A stretch of DNA of 32,752 nucleotides from assembly GCF_003201355.1 (NCBI RefSeq), contig NZ_QICL01000025.1:1-32752 (forward strand). The letters run 5' to 3'. A program made the position numbers and the translations under genes. This document shows, one piece after another, positions 7,487-13,799 of the stretch. The notes beneath the pieces are model-generated. The model saw only the letters and a list, made by a program, of their open reading frames with translations. It was not told the DNA's origin and did no database searches. Numbering within the stretch: the first letter of the stretch is position 1; every line of letters begins with the position of its first letter. The stretch comes from Indolivaga alginatilytica (GTDB lineage: Bacteria > Bacteroidota > Bacteroidia > Bacteroidales > Dysgonomonadaceae).

Positions 7487-9212
7487 TTAGCTCTACTTTA
7501 ATGGTGTTTTGGGGTGTGTTCTCAGCTATTATTGCTTGAGCATAGGTTTTAATAATTTCTCTTTTCTCTTTAAATGTTTTCCTTAAGAAATTATCATTTT
7601 CATTGATGGCTATATTTACCAACTGAACGATGTTACAACTAATAACGTAATCAACTTCTGTAATACCTCCATTTGAAAGCATTGTCATTTTTTCATCTTG
7701 TGAATTTCCATAGAAAGGATCCATATCGAATATACATTGTAATTCATCGGCTTTATCCGGATCTGCATTGTATCTCTTCCTGATGAATTCGACTTCCATA
7801 TTCTTTTTGACAACAGGATTAACCTGAGCTGTATTTGCCTCACGAATCTCACCCATCAAATAACTGGAGTTTAACAAATCAAATCTCTCTGGAACTGCAA
7901 TTCTTGGTAATAGATTCTGTCTGGCTTCTTTGTCAGTAATAATAACTGAATATCTAACATCACATATAAATCTATAAGCATTATCCAAAATCCTTACTAT
8001 ATCTTCTGCTATCGAACTTACAAACGTGTTAAGAGCATCTCTGTCAACCTCTTTTGCTACTCCCGATTGATTTAATGACACGTTAGATAGGAATTCCATA
8101 TTGATAGACGCCAAAGCCTTATACAGATGCTTATCGACTCTCTGATCCTGTAATTCTGCTATTTTTGTGTCTTTATAGATATAACCAATAGGAGGGGTTG
8201 GGGCTTGTGCTTCTCCTGCCTTTGCCATATCTACCAAGAAAACACCATAAGGAGAAACGTTAGTGATCCTTCCTGATCCGGTACATTTACTACATGTAGA
8301 TTTATTTTTCAGTTTACCGGCACCGTTACAATCGGGACAATCGGTATTTGTATAATAATACTTCTCAGAATGGATGTGCTGGACTATTTCGGCTTGGAGA
8401 TCGGAATACTCCCGAGCAGCTTCATCCAGTTCAGGTACCATATACTGAATACGGCTTTCATATATCGTATCATTATTAACTCTACATTTGTACTCACCGC
8501 CTGCCTTAAAAGCCGGTAGATATCCTAAATTGTGGTTATATTCCAAATCGAGTTCCAAGTCATATTTACCTGTGACTTGCTTGTATCTGAGTATCTGTTC
8601 CATGGTAATAATATAAATAATATCTCCTTGGTAAATCCTGTTATTACCGGCTCGATAGACATTTTTATCAGCACTTTTCAGTACTACATAGCCACCTTCT
8701 ACATAATCAAGAACCTGCTCCGATGAGAATACCTCAACAATAGGTTTAATATACTCATTCGATTGAGCAGGCATATTTTTTAGAACCAATGCAATGATAG
8801 AGTTAGCATCTATCAGATATCTTCTTAGGAGCTCTGAAAATGCCCAATTTGTCAAAGATGAAAAGCCTGGGTAATTCTCTTCACAATATCTCTCCAATGT
8901 TTCATCACCGGATATTTTTTTAGGAATATCATCATCATTATATGAGATATTCCAGTCTTGGGATCGTCTTATTTTTTGAAGTTCGGTTAGTACTTTGCCG
9001 ATTTCCTTTTTAGTTACCGACTTATATATCTTTTTCCTATATTCGAAAATAGCCTTAGATTCCGAAGGTCTTCGTTCGGCTATAAGTTTATCGGGAAATA
9101 AACCATCTGCGTGTATCTTTATCGCTTCAGCAAGCTCTACAGTTGCAGTATAATTAGGATGTCTGTAATTTATGGCATTTCTTACAAATTCGGGAGTTAT
9201 AATTGGAGGCAT
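7446..9212 (-). CDS. Portal protein with embedded zinc-knuckle motif
   Basis: A 588-residue protein of portal size and position, directly before the MuF head protein with overlapping frames, as in SPP1/HK97-type head modules. The middle has AREYSDLQAEIVQHIHSEKY, a long helix. Around residues 292-314 are two CxxC pairs in a DnaJ-like pattern (C292PDCNGAGK and C307SKCTGSG), which would bind one zinc ion. The C-terminal part has a helical QxGxAKE-like element (NQSGVAKEVDRDALN) followed by a long helical region, as seen in portal stems and crowns. It would form the dodecameric channel for DNA entry and the docking point for terminase. Confidence 0.8.
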   Translation of the reverse strand: MPPIITPEFVRNAINYRHPNYTATVELAEAIKIHADGLFPDKLIAERRPSESKAIFEYRKKIYKSVTKKEIGKVLTELQKIRRSQDWNISYNDDDIPKKISGDETLERYCEENYPGFSSLTNWAFSELLRRYLIDANSIIALVLKNMPAQSNEYIKPIVEVFSSEQVLDYVEGGYVVLKSADKNVYRAGNNRIYQGDIIYIITMEQILRYKQVTGKYDLELDLEYNHNLGYLPAFKAGGEYKCRVNNDTIYESRIQYMVPELDEAAREYSDLQAEIVQHIHSEKYYYTNTDCPDCNGAGKLKNKSTCSKCTGSGRITNVSPYGVFLVDMAKAGEAQAPTPPIGYIYKDTKIAELQDQRVDKHLYKALASINMEFLSNVSLNQSGVAKEVDRDALNTFVSSIAEDIVRILDNAYRFICDVRYSVIITDKEARQNLLPRIAVPERFDLLNSSYLMGEIREANTAQVNPVVKKNMEVEFIRKRYNADPDKADELQCIFDMDPFYGNSQDEKMTMLSNGGITEVDYVISCNIVQLVNIAINENDNFLRKTFKEKREIIKTYAQAIIAENTPQNTIKVELNGEGSSEGTEDNI

Positions 9213-9260
9213 ATAACATACATATTCATTGTTTTATGTTTTTGTATTGTCATTTGACCT

Positions 9261-10010
9261 TTAATAATTTCGCATTAATAATATTTCTTGTTCGGACACC
9301 TTTGTAGATGCTTTATATAATGTGGAATCACCTTCATGTATCGACTCTTCATAATCTATTTGATAATCTCCTGTTTCATTCACCTGAATGTCATCAATGA
9401 CAACATCATGCATTAACATGACTTGTATCTTCTTGTGAAAGTCTACCGGACTATAGTTAATGTTTAAATCGTAAACATCTCTCCTTAGTTTAAAGGGATT
9501 ATGAATATGTCCATTGGCATCAATATATTCTTCTGTTTCCGTTTTGGGATTTTTGTTTGCCATTTCGATAGGAAGCCTAACATATAATCTATATCCGTCA
9601 TAAAACGGAAAATAAGTGCGAACCTCGCTGTAATAACTTACAAGTAAACCCTTAGATTCATTGTCATAAGAAAAGATGTTAGAATAGCATTTAGTGCCAT
9701 CCTTGTTTGTTTCCATAATACGAAAACAATCTCCACATGCCAGATATTTTGAAATATCGAAGTCAGGGAAATTAAAATATGCTAAATATAGATTTGTCGC
9801 GTGCTCAATTCTCGTGATCTCCGTAATAATATCTCCACTAATATTACATAGATTAAGTATAAGCGTGTTACCAAGTTGGTGATAATTACTTTCAAAATAT
9901 GCATAAAAAGAGATATCTGATAATTCGGATACTTCCAAAATCGGAGAACAGTTACATTCAATAAGTTCTTTATCGAATTGTATAAATGAGTATTGGGGCG
10001 TTGTAAGCAT
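9261..10010 (-). CDS. Phage structural protein of unknown role, first gene of the portal operon
   Basis: The start is set at the ATG at 10010 (MLTTPQYSFIQFDKELIECN), 249 residues. An upstream in-frame ATG at 10043 falls inside the promoter palindrome and cannot be transcribed from it. The protein is beta-rich, with NIFSYDNESKGLLVSYYSEV, PFYDGYRLYVRLPI, then EEYIDANGHIHNPFKLRRDV and IQVMLMHDVVIDDI. It has no signal peptide or membrane helix. Proteins of this composition accompany virion genes in Bacteroidota phages, but no function is recognised. It heads an operon with portal and MuF, so a virion or assembly role is likely. A baseplate or tail role is the main alternative. Confidence 0.65.
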   Translation of the reverse strand: MLTTPQYSFIQFDKELIECNCSPILEVSELSDISFYAYFESNYHQLGNTLILNLCNISGDIITEITRIEHATNLYLAYFNFPDFDISKYLACGDCFRIMETNKDGTKCYSNIFSYDNESKGLLVSYYSEVRTYFPFYDGYRLYVRLPIEMANKNPKTETEEYIDANGHIHNPFKLRRDVYDLNINYSPVDFHKKIQVMLMHDVVIDDIQVNETGDYQIDYEESIHEGDSTLYKASTKVSEQEILLMRNY

Positions 10011-10030
10011 ATTCTTTAGATAATAGTATA

Positions 10031-10052
10031 CAAATATAATCATTGTGATTAT
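10031..10052 (-). promoter_or_regulatory. Late-type promoter with palindromic activator site, copy 2 (portal operon)
   Basis: Minus-strand TATATTTG (10031-10038) overlaps ATAATCACAATGATTAT (10036-10052), an inverted repeat differing from the perfect copy at 22280-22296 by one base. The gene start at 10010 lies 21 bases downstream of the box. No -33 TTTG is present at the expected distance. Confidence 0.65.
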
Positions 10053-10342
10053 TATTACATCATATTAGACTATTCAAATTCTGCTAGATTTTTATTTAGT
10101 AATATTTAACCAAAATACTTCCTTTTTCAGTGAACAAGACTGATTTGATTGCATAATTTTGAAGAGTATACAAAAAAATGATGGGCAAAAACTTACATTC
10201 CAAATTAATAATATTATCACAAACAATCACTTATAAAGGTCATGCAGAATCGACTACCTTATAATTTATCTATCTACCACGATCGAACAAATGAATCAAT
10301 GTATATGTTATTAACAATAGACGTACATTTATAGACTGAGCA
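10053..10342. other. Divergent intergenic region without a gene
   Basis: An AT-rich 290-base spacer between the portal operon promoter and the plus-strand accessory pair. No convincing coding frame is seen on either strand. TACATTTA (10324-10331), 12 bases before the ATG at 10343, matches the -7 consensus in 7 of 8 positions and may drive the accessory pair. No matching -33 element was found. Confidence 0.45.
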
Positions 10343-10768
10343 ATGATAAAAGAAAATAAAAAAAGTTCTATTCCTGAGAAATCTATCCTTTTAAGGGATT
10401 TGGAAGCCAAACGCATGTATTTACAATATTTGCCAGTTTGTATTGCTCAAAACTCAGTGCCTTCAAATAGTATAGATCTGAGCTGTGTTATGAAAGAAAT
10501 GGACAAACTGAGACAAGAATATGAGATGCTTAAAACTTCATTAAAAGCTGAAGAGTTACGCAACTATAATCAAAATTTAGCCCATAATAAAAACACTCAA
10601 ATTTCAGTTAATGATATAATCGAATGCATTGGAATGATTAACAAGAAAAATGCTAGATCAATATTAGAGAAAATCGGTATTATTAATAAGGATGGCAGTT
10701 TGTCCGAAAATTATATAGAATCCGAAGATAAAATTTCATATCGTTACCACACAGCTACACAAAAATAA
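10343..10768 (+). CDS. Small protein paired with ADP-ribosyltransferase-like gene, possible antitoxin
   Basis: A 141-residue soluble protein with no recognised family. It has a helical, coiled-coil-like middle (CVMKEMDKLRQEYEMLKTSLKAEEL, about residues 50-75) followed by a compact C-terminal part (SVNDIIECIGMINKKNARSI) that could be a small helical DNA- or protein-binding domain. Its stop is immediately followed by the ATG of the next gene with no gap, so the two are co-translated. It points opposite to the phage structural genes, like a cargo gene. Small-gene-first pairing with an ADP-ribosyltransferase-like protein suggests an antitoxin or partner, which is inference only. Confidence 0.7.
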   Translation: MIKENKKSSIPEKSILLRDLEAKRMYLQYLPVCIAQNSVPSNSIDLSCVMKEMDKLRQEYEMLKTSLKAEELRNYNQNLAHNKNTQISVNDIIECIGMINKKNARSILEKIGIINKDGSLSENYIESEDKISYRYHTATQK

Positions 10769-11380
10769 ATGTATTCTAAATCTCGTAATATTATAATCGG
10801 ATTTCACGGTTGTGATAAATCCGTAAGGGATGACATTATCCTGGGAAGAACACCAATGGACAAAAGCGACAATGACTATGATTGGCTTGGAGGAGGTTTT
10901 TACTTCTGGGAAAACAATTTAGACAGAGCTTTATATTTTGCACAAGAAAAACAGATAAGAAAACCTGAAGAAATAAAAGAACCTTCTGTACTTGGAGCTT
11001 TTATTGATCTAGGATATTGTCTAGATTTATTAGATACTAAATATCTAAGTCTATTACCTCCAGCACATGAGTTTCTATGTAAAACAATGGCAATGAGTGG
11101 AAAGGTAATACCTAAAAATGGAGGAAAATTCACCTGTACAAATGATTTATTATTAAGATTCCTTGATTGTGCTGTCATCGAAAGTTTGCATCTGTTAAAT
11201 ATAGAAACCAAGAATAATCAATTCGATTCTGTACGTGGAGTCTTTTGGGAAGGCGTAGATCTATATCCAGACGCAGGATTTAAGGAAAAGAATCACATCC
11301 AAATTTGTGTAAGAAACCCTAATTGCATAAAGGGATATTTTATACCAAGAGATAAAGATGGTAATTTTATAAATCCTTAA
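10769..11380 (+). CDS. ADP-ribosyltransferase-like protein, candidate toxin
   Basis: A 203-residue protein. The N-terminal GFHGCDKSV (H13), then DYDWLGGGFYFWENNLDRAL (Y45) and a late VFWEGVDLYP (E161) resemble the spaced H-Y-E elements of diphtheria-toxin/PARP-like ADP-ribosyltransferases: FHG for NAD binding, GxGFYF as the second motif, and a late Glu. It belongs to a widespread set of uncharacterised bacterial proteins with the GFHGCDxSV...DYDWLGxGxYFWE pattern, from memory. There is no secretion signal, so it would act in the cytoplasm. It is directly fused in operon with the 141-residue partner, which suggests a toxin-antitoxin or phage-defence unit carried as cargo. The enzymatic assignment is by motif only. 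Confidence 0.7.
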   Translation: MYSKSRNIIIGFHGCDKSVRDDIILGRTPMDKSDNDYDWLGGGFYFWENNLDRALYFAQEKQIRKPEEIKEPSVLGAFIDLGYCLDLLDTKYLSLLPPAHEFLCKTMAMSGKVIPKNGGKFTCTNDLLLRFLDCAVIESLHLLNIETKNNQFDSVRGVFWEGVDLYPDAGFKEKNHIQICVRNPNCIKGYFIPRDKDGNFINP

Positions 11381-11388
11381 AACTATAC

Positions 11389-11414
11389 AAAAAAAAAGCC
11401 TCGATTAAGAGGCT
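11389..11414 (-). terminator. Rho-independent terminator after the small gene at 11440
   Basis: Stem AGCCTC/GAGGCT (11397-11402 with 11409-11414), loop of six, followed on the minus strand by nine Ts (11389-11397). The plus-strand gene ending at 11380 can also use the hairpin, but its downstream tail is weaker. It therefore insulates two convergent accessory units. Confidence 0.8.
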
Positions 11415-11439
11415 CTACCTATATTTTTATTTAAAAGGA

Positions 11440-11688
11440 TTATTGTTTAAAGACCACATTGAACTTTGAGAATTCGACTGCATTAAACATGGGTAAATTA
11501 CCTCTATTTTGAGCTATCAATTGCTTTCTCTCATCTTCAAAAATCAAAGCTGCTTGTGTTATTTTATTCTTCAACCTATTCTCTGTAAATACACATCCAG
11601 CCACTTCTTCTAACATAAATTCGTTAAATAGTTTCATCAATGTTCTTACATATAAGTTGTTTGTGTCTATTACTATTTCTTTTTTCAT
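11440..11688 (-). CDS. Small hypothetical protein downstream of the antirepressor
   Basis: An 82-residue soluble protein starting MKKEIVIDTNNLYVRTLMKL. It is mainly helical with a Cys at residue 32, and has no recognised motif. It lies 32 bases after the antirepressor gene on the same strand and is followed by a strong terminator, so the two form a short operon. It may assist or modulate the antirepressor, but nothing in its sequence shows this. Confidence 0.6.
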   Translation of the reverse strand: MKKEIVIDTNNLYVRTLMKLFNEFMLEEVAGCVFTENRLKNKITQAALIFEDERKQLIAQNRGNLPMFNAVEFSKFNVVFKQ

Positions 11689-11720
11689 ATTATTTTAGGT
11701 ATTATACAATTAATAATTAG

Positions 11721-12419
11721 TTAACCTTCTCTTTCGAATAACAGGAACATTTCACGTGCATATTTTTTACATGCCAAGTGTTGCTTTTTCAAAAGATCAT
11801 TCAACCTCCTGTTTTCAAGTTCCGCCAATAGCATCCTATTAACAGCCTTAAATGTCTTCATCGAATTGTCGTGGTAACTGGTTATCATTTGGCAGATATT
11901 CCATTTGTAGCTGTAGTTCTCATCCCATTGGTGAAGAATGACAGCATTATTATCAGTAAAGAATTCATTCTCTCTCAAATGCCTGAGAATACTATCCTGA
12001 TACATCTCATAGGCTCTGCGAATAGTTTTGTCGTAATCTTCGTAACGGGGTTTAATGGCTTTGGGCTGTTTAGCTGCTTTGTGGAATACTTTCCGGTATA
12101 CCTCAAACACCGGGCGGATCTTTCGGGCAATAAAATATTCTAAGCAGGAAACCGAAAGAAGGTAAAAAGTAGTTGGACGACCGCCTTTAGAGTTTTCAGC
12201 ATTTTTGCTGAAAACTTGATAATCAATATTTTCAATAAAATTTACTCTTAATGAACGTACTGCTTCATTCTTTCCAGAATAAACTAACATCCATACCTCA
12301 TCTAAATTAATAGGGAATGATTCTTCCAGTTGTGATAGTTGCAAAACCTTTTGAAAATAGGCTTTAATTTCGCTTGTGCTGCTACTCTTGGATAGAGTAA
12401 TTTGATTGTTTTTGTTCAT
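11721..12419 (-). CDS. AntA/AntB-like phage antirepressor
   Basis: The chosen start is the ATG at 12419 (MNKNNQITLSKSSS), 232 residues. The frame extends upstream to 12548, but that part covers a nested hairpin and is unlikely to be translated. Residues about 30-110 show an AntA/AntB-type pattern: FPINLDEVWMLV, then FIENIDYQVFSKNAENSKGGRP, then TFYLLSVSCLEYFIARKIRPVFEVYRKVFHKA. In phages these proteins inactivate lytic repressors or act as DNA-binding switches. The C-terminal half is helical (WDENYSYKWNICQMI, LLKKQHLACKKYAREMF) with no recognised domain. It lies in the accessory island, divergent from a lipoprotein operon. Confidence 0.7.
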   Translation of the reverse strand: MNKNNQITLSKSSSTSEIKAYFQKVLQLSQLEESFPINLDEVWMLVYSGKNEAVRSLRVNFIENIDYQVFSKNAENSKGGRPTTFYLLSVSCLEYFIARKIRPVFEVYRKVFHKAAKQPKAIKPRYEDYDKTIRRAYEMYQDSILRHLRENEFFTDNNAVILHQWDENYSYKWNICQMITSYHDNSMKTFKAVNRMLLAELENRRLNDLLKKQHLACKKYAREMFLLFEREG

Positions 12420-12425
12420 GATTAT

Positions 12426-12490
12426 GTATGTTTGGCTATTATAGGCAGAAAAAAAGAACGGCTGCCATATCCCATTGTCGCCAAACATAC
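12426..12490 (-). promoter_or_regulatory. Nested hairpin in the antirepressor leader
   Basis: A perfect 11-bp inverted repeat (GTATGTTTGGC at 12426-12436, GCCAAACATAC at 12480-12490) encloses a smaller GGCAG/CTGCC repeat (12444-12448 and 12462-12466). On the minus strand the 3' arm ends 6 bases before the ATG at 12419, so the folded RNA would cover the ribosome landing site. A TAATTTTG -7 box (12548-12555) would give a leader of about 120 bases containing the whole structure. It could be a translational switch or a DNA operator. Confidence 0.55.
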
Positions 12491-12547
12491 AAACTAACAG
12501 TATTCCTGAGAGAATGTTGGGATAGACAACCGTCTTATTTTGTATCA

Positions 12548-12638
12548 CAAAATTAGGGTATGTCTTTAAATAAGAAAATACTCCAAAAGGAGTATAACAG
12601 TTTTACTGTCACTTGTATATTTGGCTGATACAAATATA
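12548..12638. promoter_or_regulatory. Divergent control region with facing promoters and two palindromes
   Basis: A perfect inverted pair of -7 boxes, TATATTTG (12616-12623, plus) and its complement CAAATATA (12631-12638, minus), lies 7 bases apart. The two divergent promoters therefore overlap. Two palindromes lie to the left: ATACTCC-AAAA-GGAGTAT (12578-12595) and ACAGT-TTT-ACTGT (12597-12609). On the minus strand the first is followed by TTTCTTATTT and could be an attenuator of leftward transcription. A further minus box TAATTTTG is at 12548-12555. These are candidate operators for a phage regulator. Confidence 0.5.
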
Positions 12639-12741
12639 TAAATATTTTTATTACATTCGCATAATTGATTGATTATTAACAATATAGAAATCATATTGAT
12701 TGTATTATAATCTTAATGATTGCTCGAAAAGCATAAAAAAA

Positions 12742-13452
12742 ATGGAAATATTTTTGTATTTAATAGCTCTAGCAATAATTGTAATATTATGTGGTGCATC
12801 TGCAAATAATAGAAGAAAAAAACAGGGGAGAACCTCAGAGTCCGTAAGTACACCTTCAGAAAATACAGTTAACGGAACCTCAGAGGAACTAAAGTTATTA
12901 ACTAAAGTGAGAGAGATATTTGAGTCCGGTAAAGCAATGCCATTATATGATATTTACAAAGAAGTTGAATATAATGAAGCTATTGAAATCTTACCTACAA
13001 AAGAGAATTCCAAAGCCTCTGAATTATTTCATCAGTATTGCCATGCAATAAGTAATAGATATTATATTAAATATTACGAATTAAAACCTTCTGAATCAAA
13101 TAAAATAAATTTAAGAGATGGTGAATTAATATATTACACTATATGTGACTCCAAATTGTTTGATAGTAAAAATTTGTATAGAGCTGTTGATCTCGGTAAT
13201 ATATATTTTACGAATAAAAGATTGTTGTTTGTAGGCAAACAATTTAATGTAGTAAAATCCTACACATATAAAAGTATTATCACTTATAATAGATATAAAG
13301 ATGCTGTATCAATATCTATAGAAAACCAGAATCCGAAATTGTTTAAGTTTGAACCATCAAAAGATAGTTTATTCATACAAGATGGATTAAATGAATTATC
13401 TATACTTTTACCAAGATTTATAAATAATAACTATACTCAAGATTCGGTATGA
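12742..13452 (+). CDS. Membrane-anchored protein with PH/GRAM-like domain
   Basis: The start is taken at the ATG at 12742 (MEIFLYLIALAIIVILCGAS), 236 residues. An upstream TTG at 12700 would put polar residues before the membrane helix and is less likely. One N-terminal transmembrane helix (about residues 2-19) is followed by a basic stop-transfer segment (NNRRKKQ) and a soluble cytoplasmic region. Residues about 125-210 contain DGELIYYTICDSK, GNIYFTNKRLLFVGKQF, a KSII segment and ISIENQNPKLFKFE, a layout like bacterial PH/GRAM-like domains. It overlaps the downstream lipoprotein start by ATGA. It is a cargo gene candidate that may alter the host envelope or block superinfection. This role is inferred. 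Confidence 0.65.
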   Translation: MEIFLYLIALAIIVILCGASANNRRKKQGRTSESVSTPSENTVNGTSEELKLLTKVREIFESGKAMPLYDIYKEVEYNEAIEILPTKENSKASELFHQYCHAISNRYYIKYYELKPSESNKINLRDGELIYYTICDSKLFDSKNLYRAVDLGNIYFTNKRLLFVGKQFNVVKSYTYKSIITYNRYKDAVSISIENQNPKLFKFEPSKDSLFIQDGLNELSILLPRFINNNYTQDSV

Positions 13453-13790
13453 AACAATTATCAATTATACTACTATTCATTACAGCTTTTTTATCTTCTT
13501 GTGGCAGTCATGCGGATGATGATCCGTATGATGAGTTAGTCACATATGACAATTGGTATAGAATAGGTGATGATAAGCTAAATAAAGAATTTATACGATT
13601 CAATAGAACCGACTTTATCTGGGGGCAGGGAAATGCAGCACCTATGTATAATTATAAAATAACAGAAAAGGGCAGGATTAAATACTATCTTAAATTCAAA
13701 GATAATCCTGATACATTGTATACGAATTATTTTATTCAAAATGGAATACTTCAAATATTTAATGGGCGAACTTATGAAAGAGGTAAATAA
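13449..13790 (+). CDS. Surface lipoprotein
   Basis: A 113-residue protein with a clear lipoprotein signal: MKQLSIILLFITAFLSSC, the lipobox Cys being residue 18. The first residues after the Cys (GSHADDDPYDE) include an acidic cluster, the pattern of the Bacteroidota lipoprotein export signal that sends lipoproteins to the outer surface. The mature part of about 95 residues is beta-rich with aromatic residues. It is translationally coupled to the membrane PH-like gene before it. A phage-encoded surface lipoprotein commonly blocks receptors against other phages, so superinfection exclusion is a reasonable inference. No family is recognised. Confidence 0.75.
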   Translation: MKQLSIILLFITAFLSSCGSHADDDPYDELVTYDNWYRIGDDKLNKEFIRFNRTDFIWGQGNAAPMYNYKITEKGRIKYYLKFKDNPDTLYTNYFIQNGILQIFNGRTYERGK

Positions 13791-13799
13791 TTTTACCTC
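13780..13799. terminator. Convergent terminator covering both stop codons
   Basis: Perfect 8-bp stem GAGGTAAA/TTTACCTC (13780-13787 with 13792-13799) with loop TAAT. The plus-strand lipoprotein stop is in the loop side (13788-13790) and the minus-strand tail gene ends at 13793. It can serve both convergent transcripts, but both tails are short on T residues, so efficiency is uncertain. Confidence 0.45.

Noticed and set aside
12420-12548. N-terminal extension of the antirepressor
   Set aside because: The extension overlaps a nested hairpin and a -7 box and does not resemble the start of AntA/AntB-type proteins; the ATG at 12419 is preferred.
12700-12741. TTG start for the PH-like membrane protein
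   Set aside because: It would place 14 polar residues before the membrane anchor; the ATG at 12742 gives a normal N-terminal helix.
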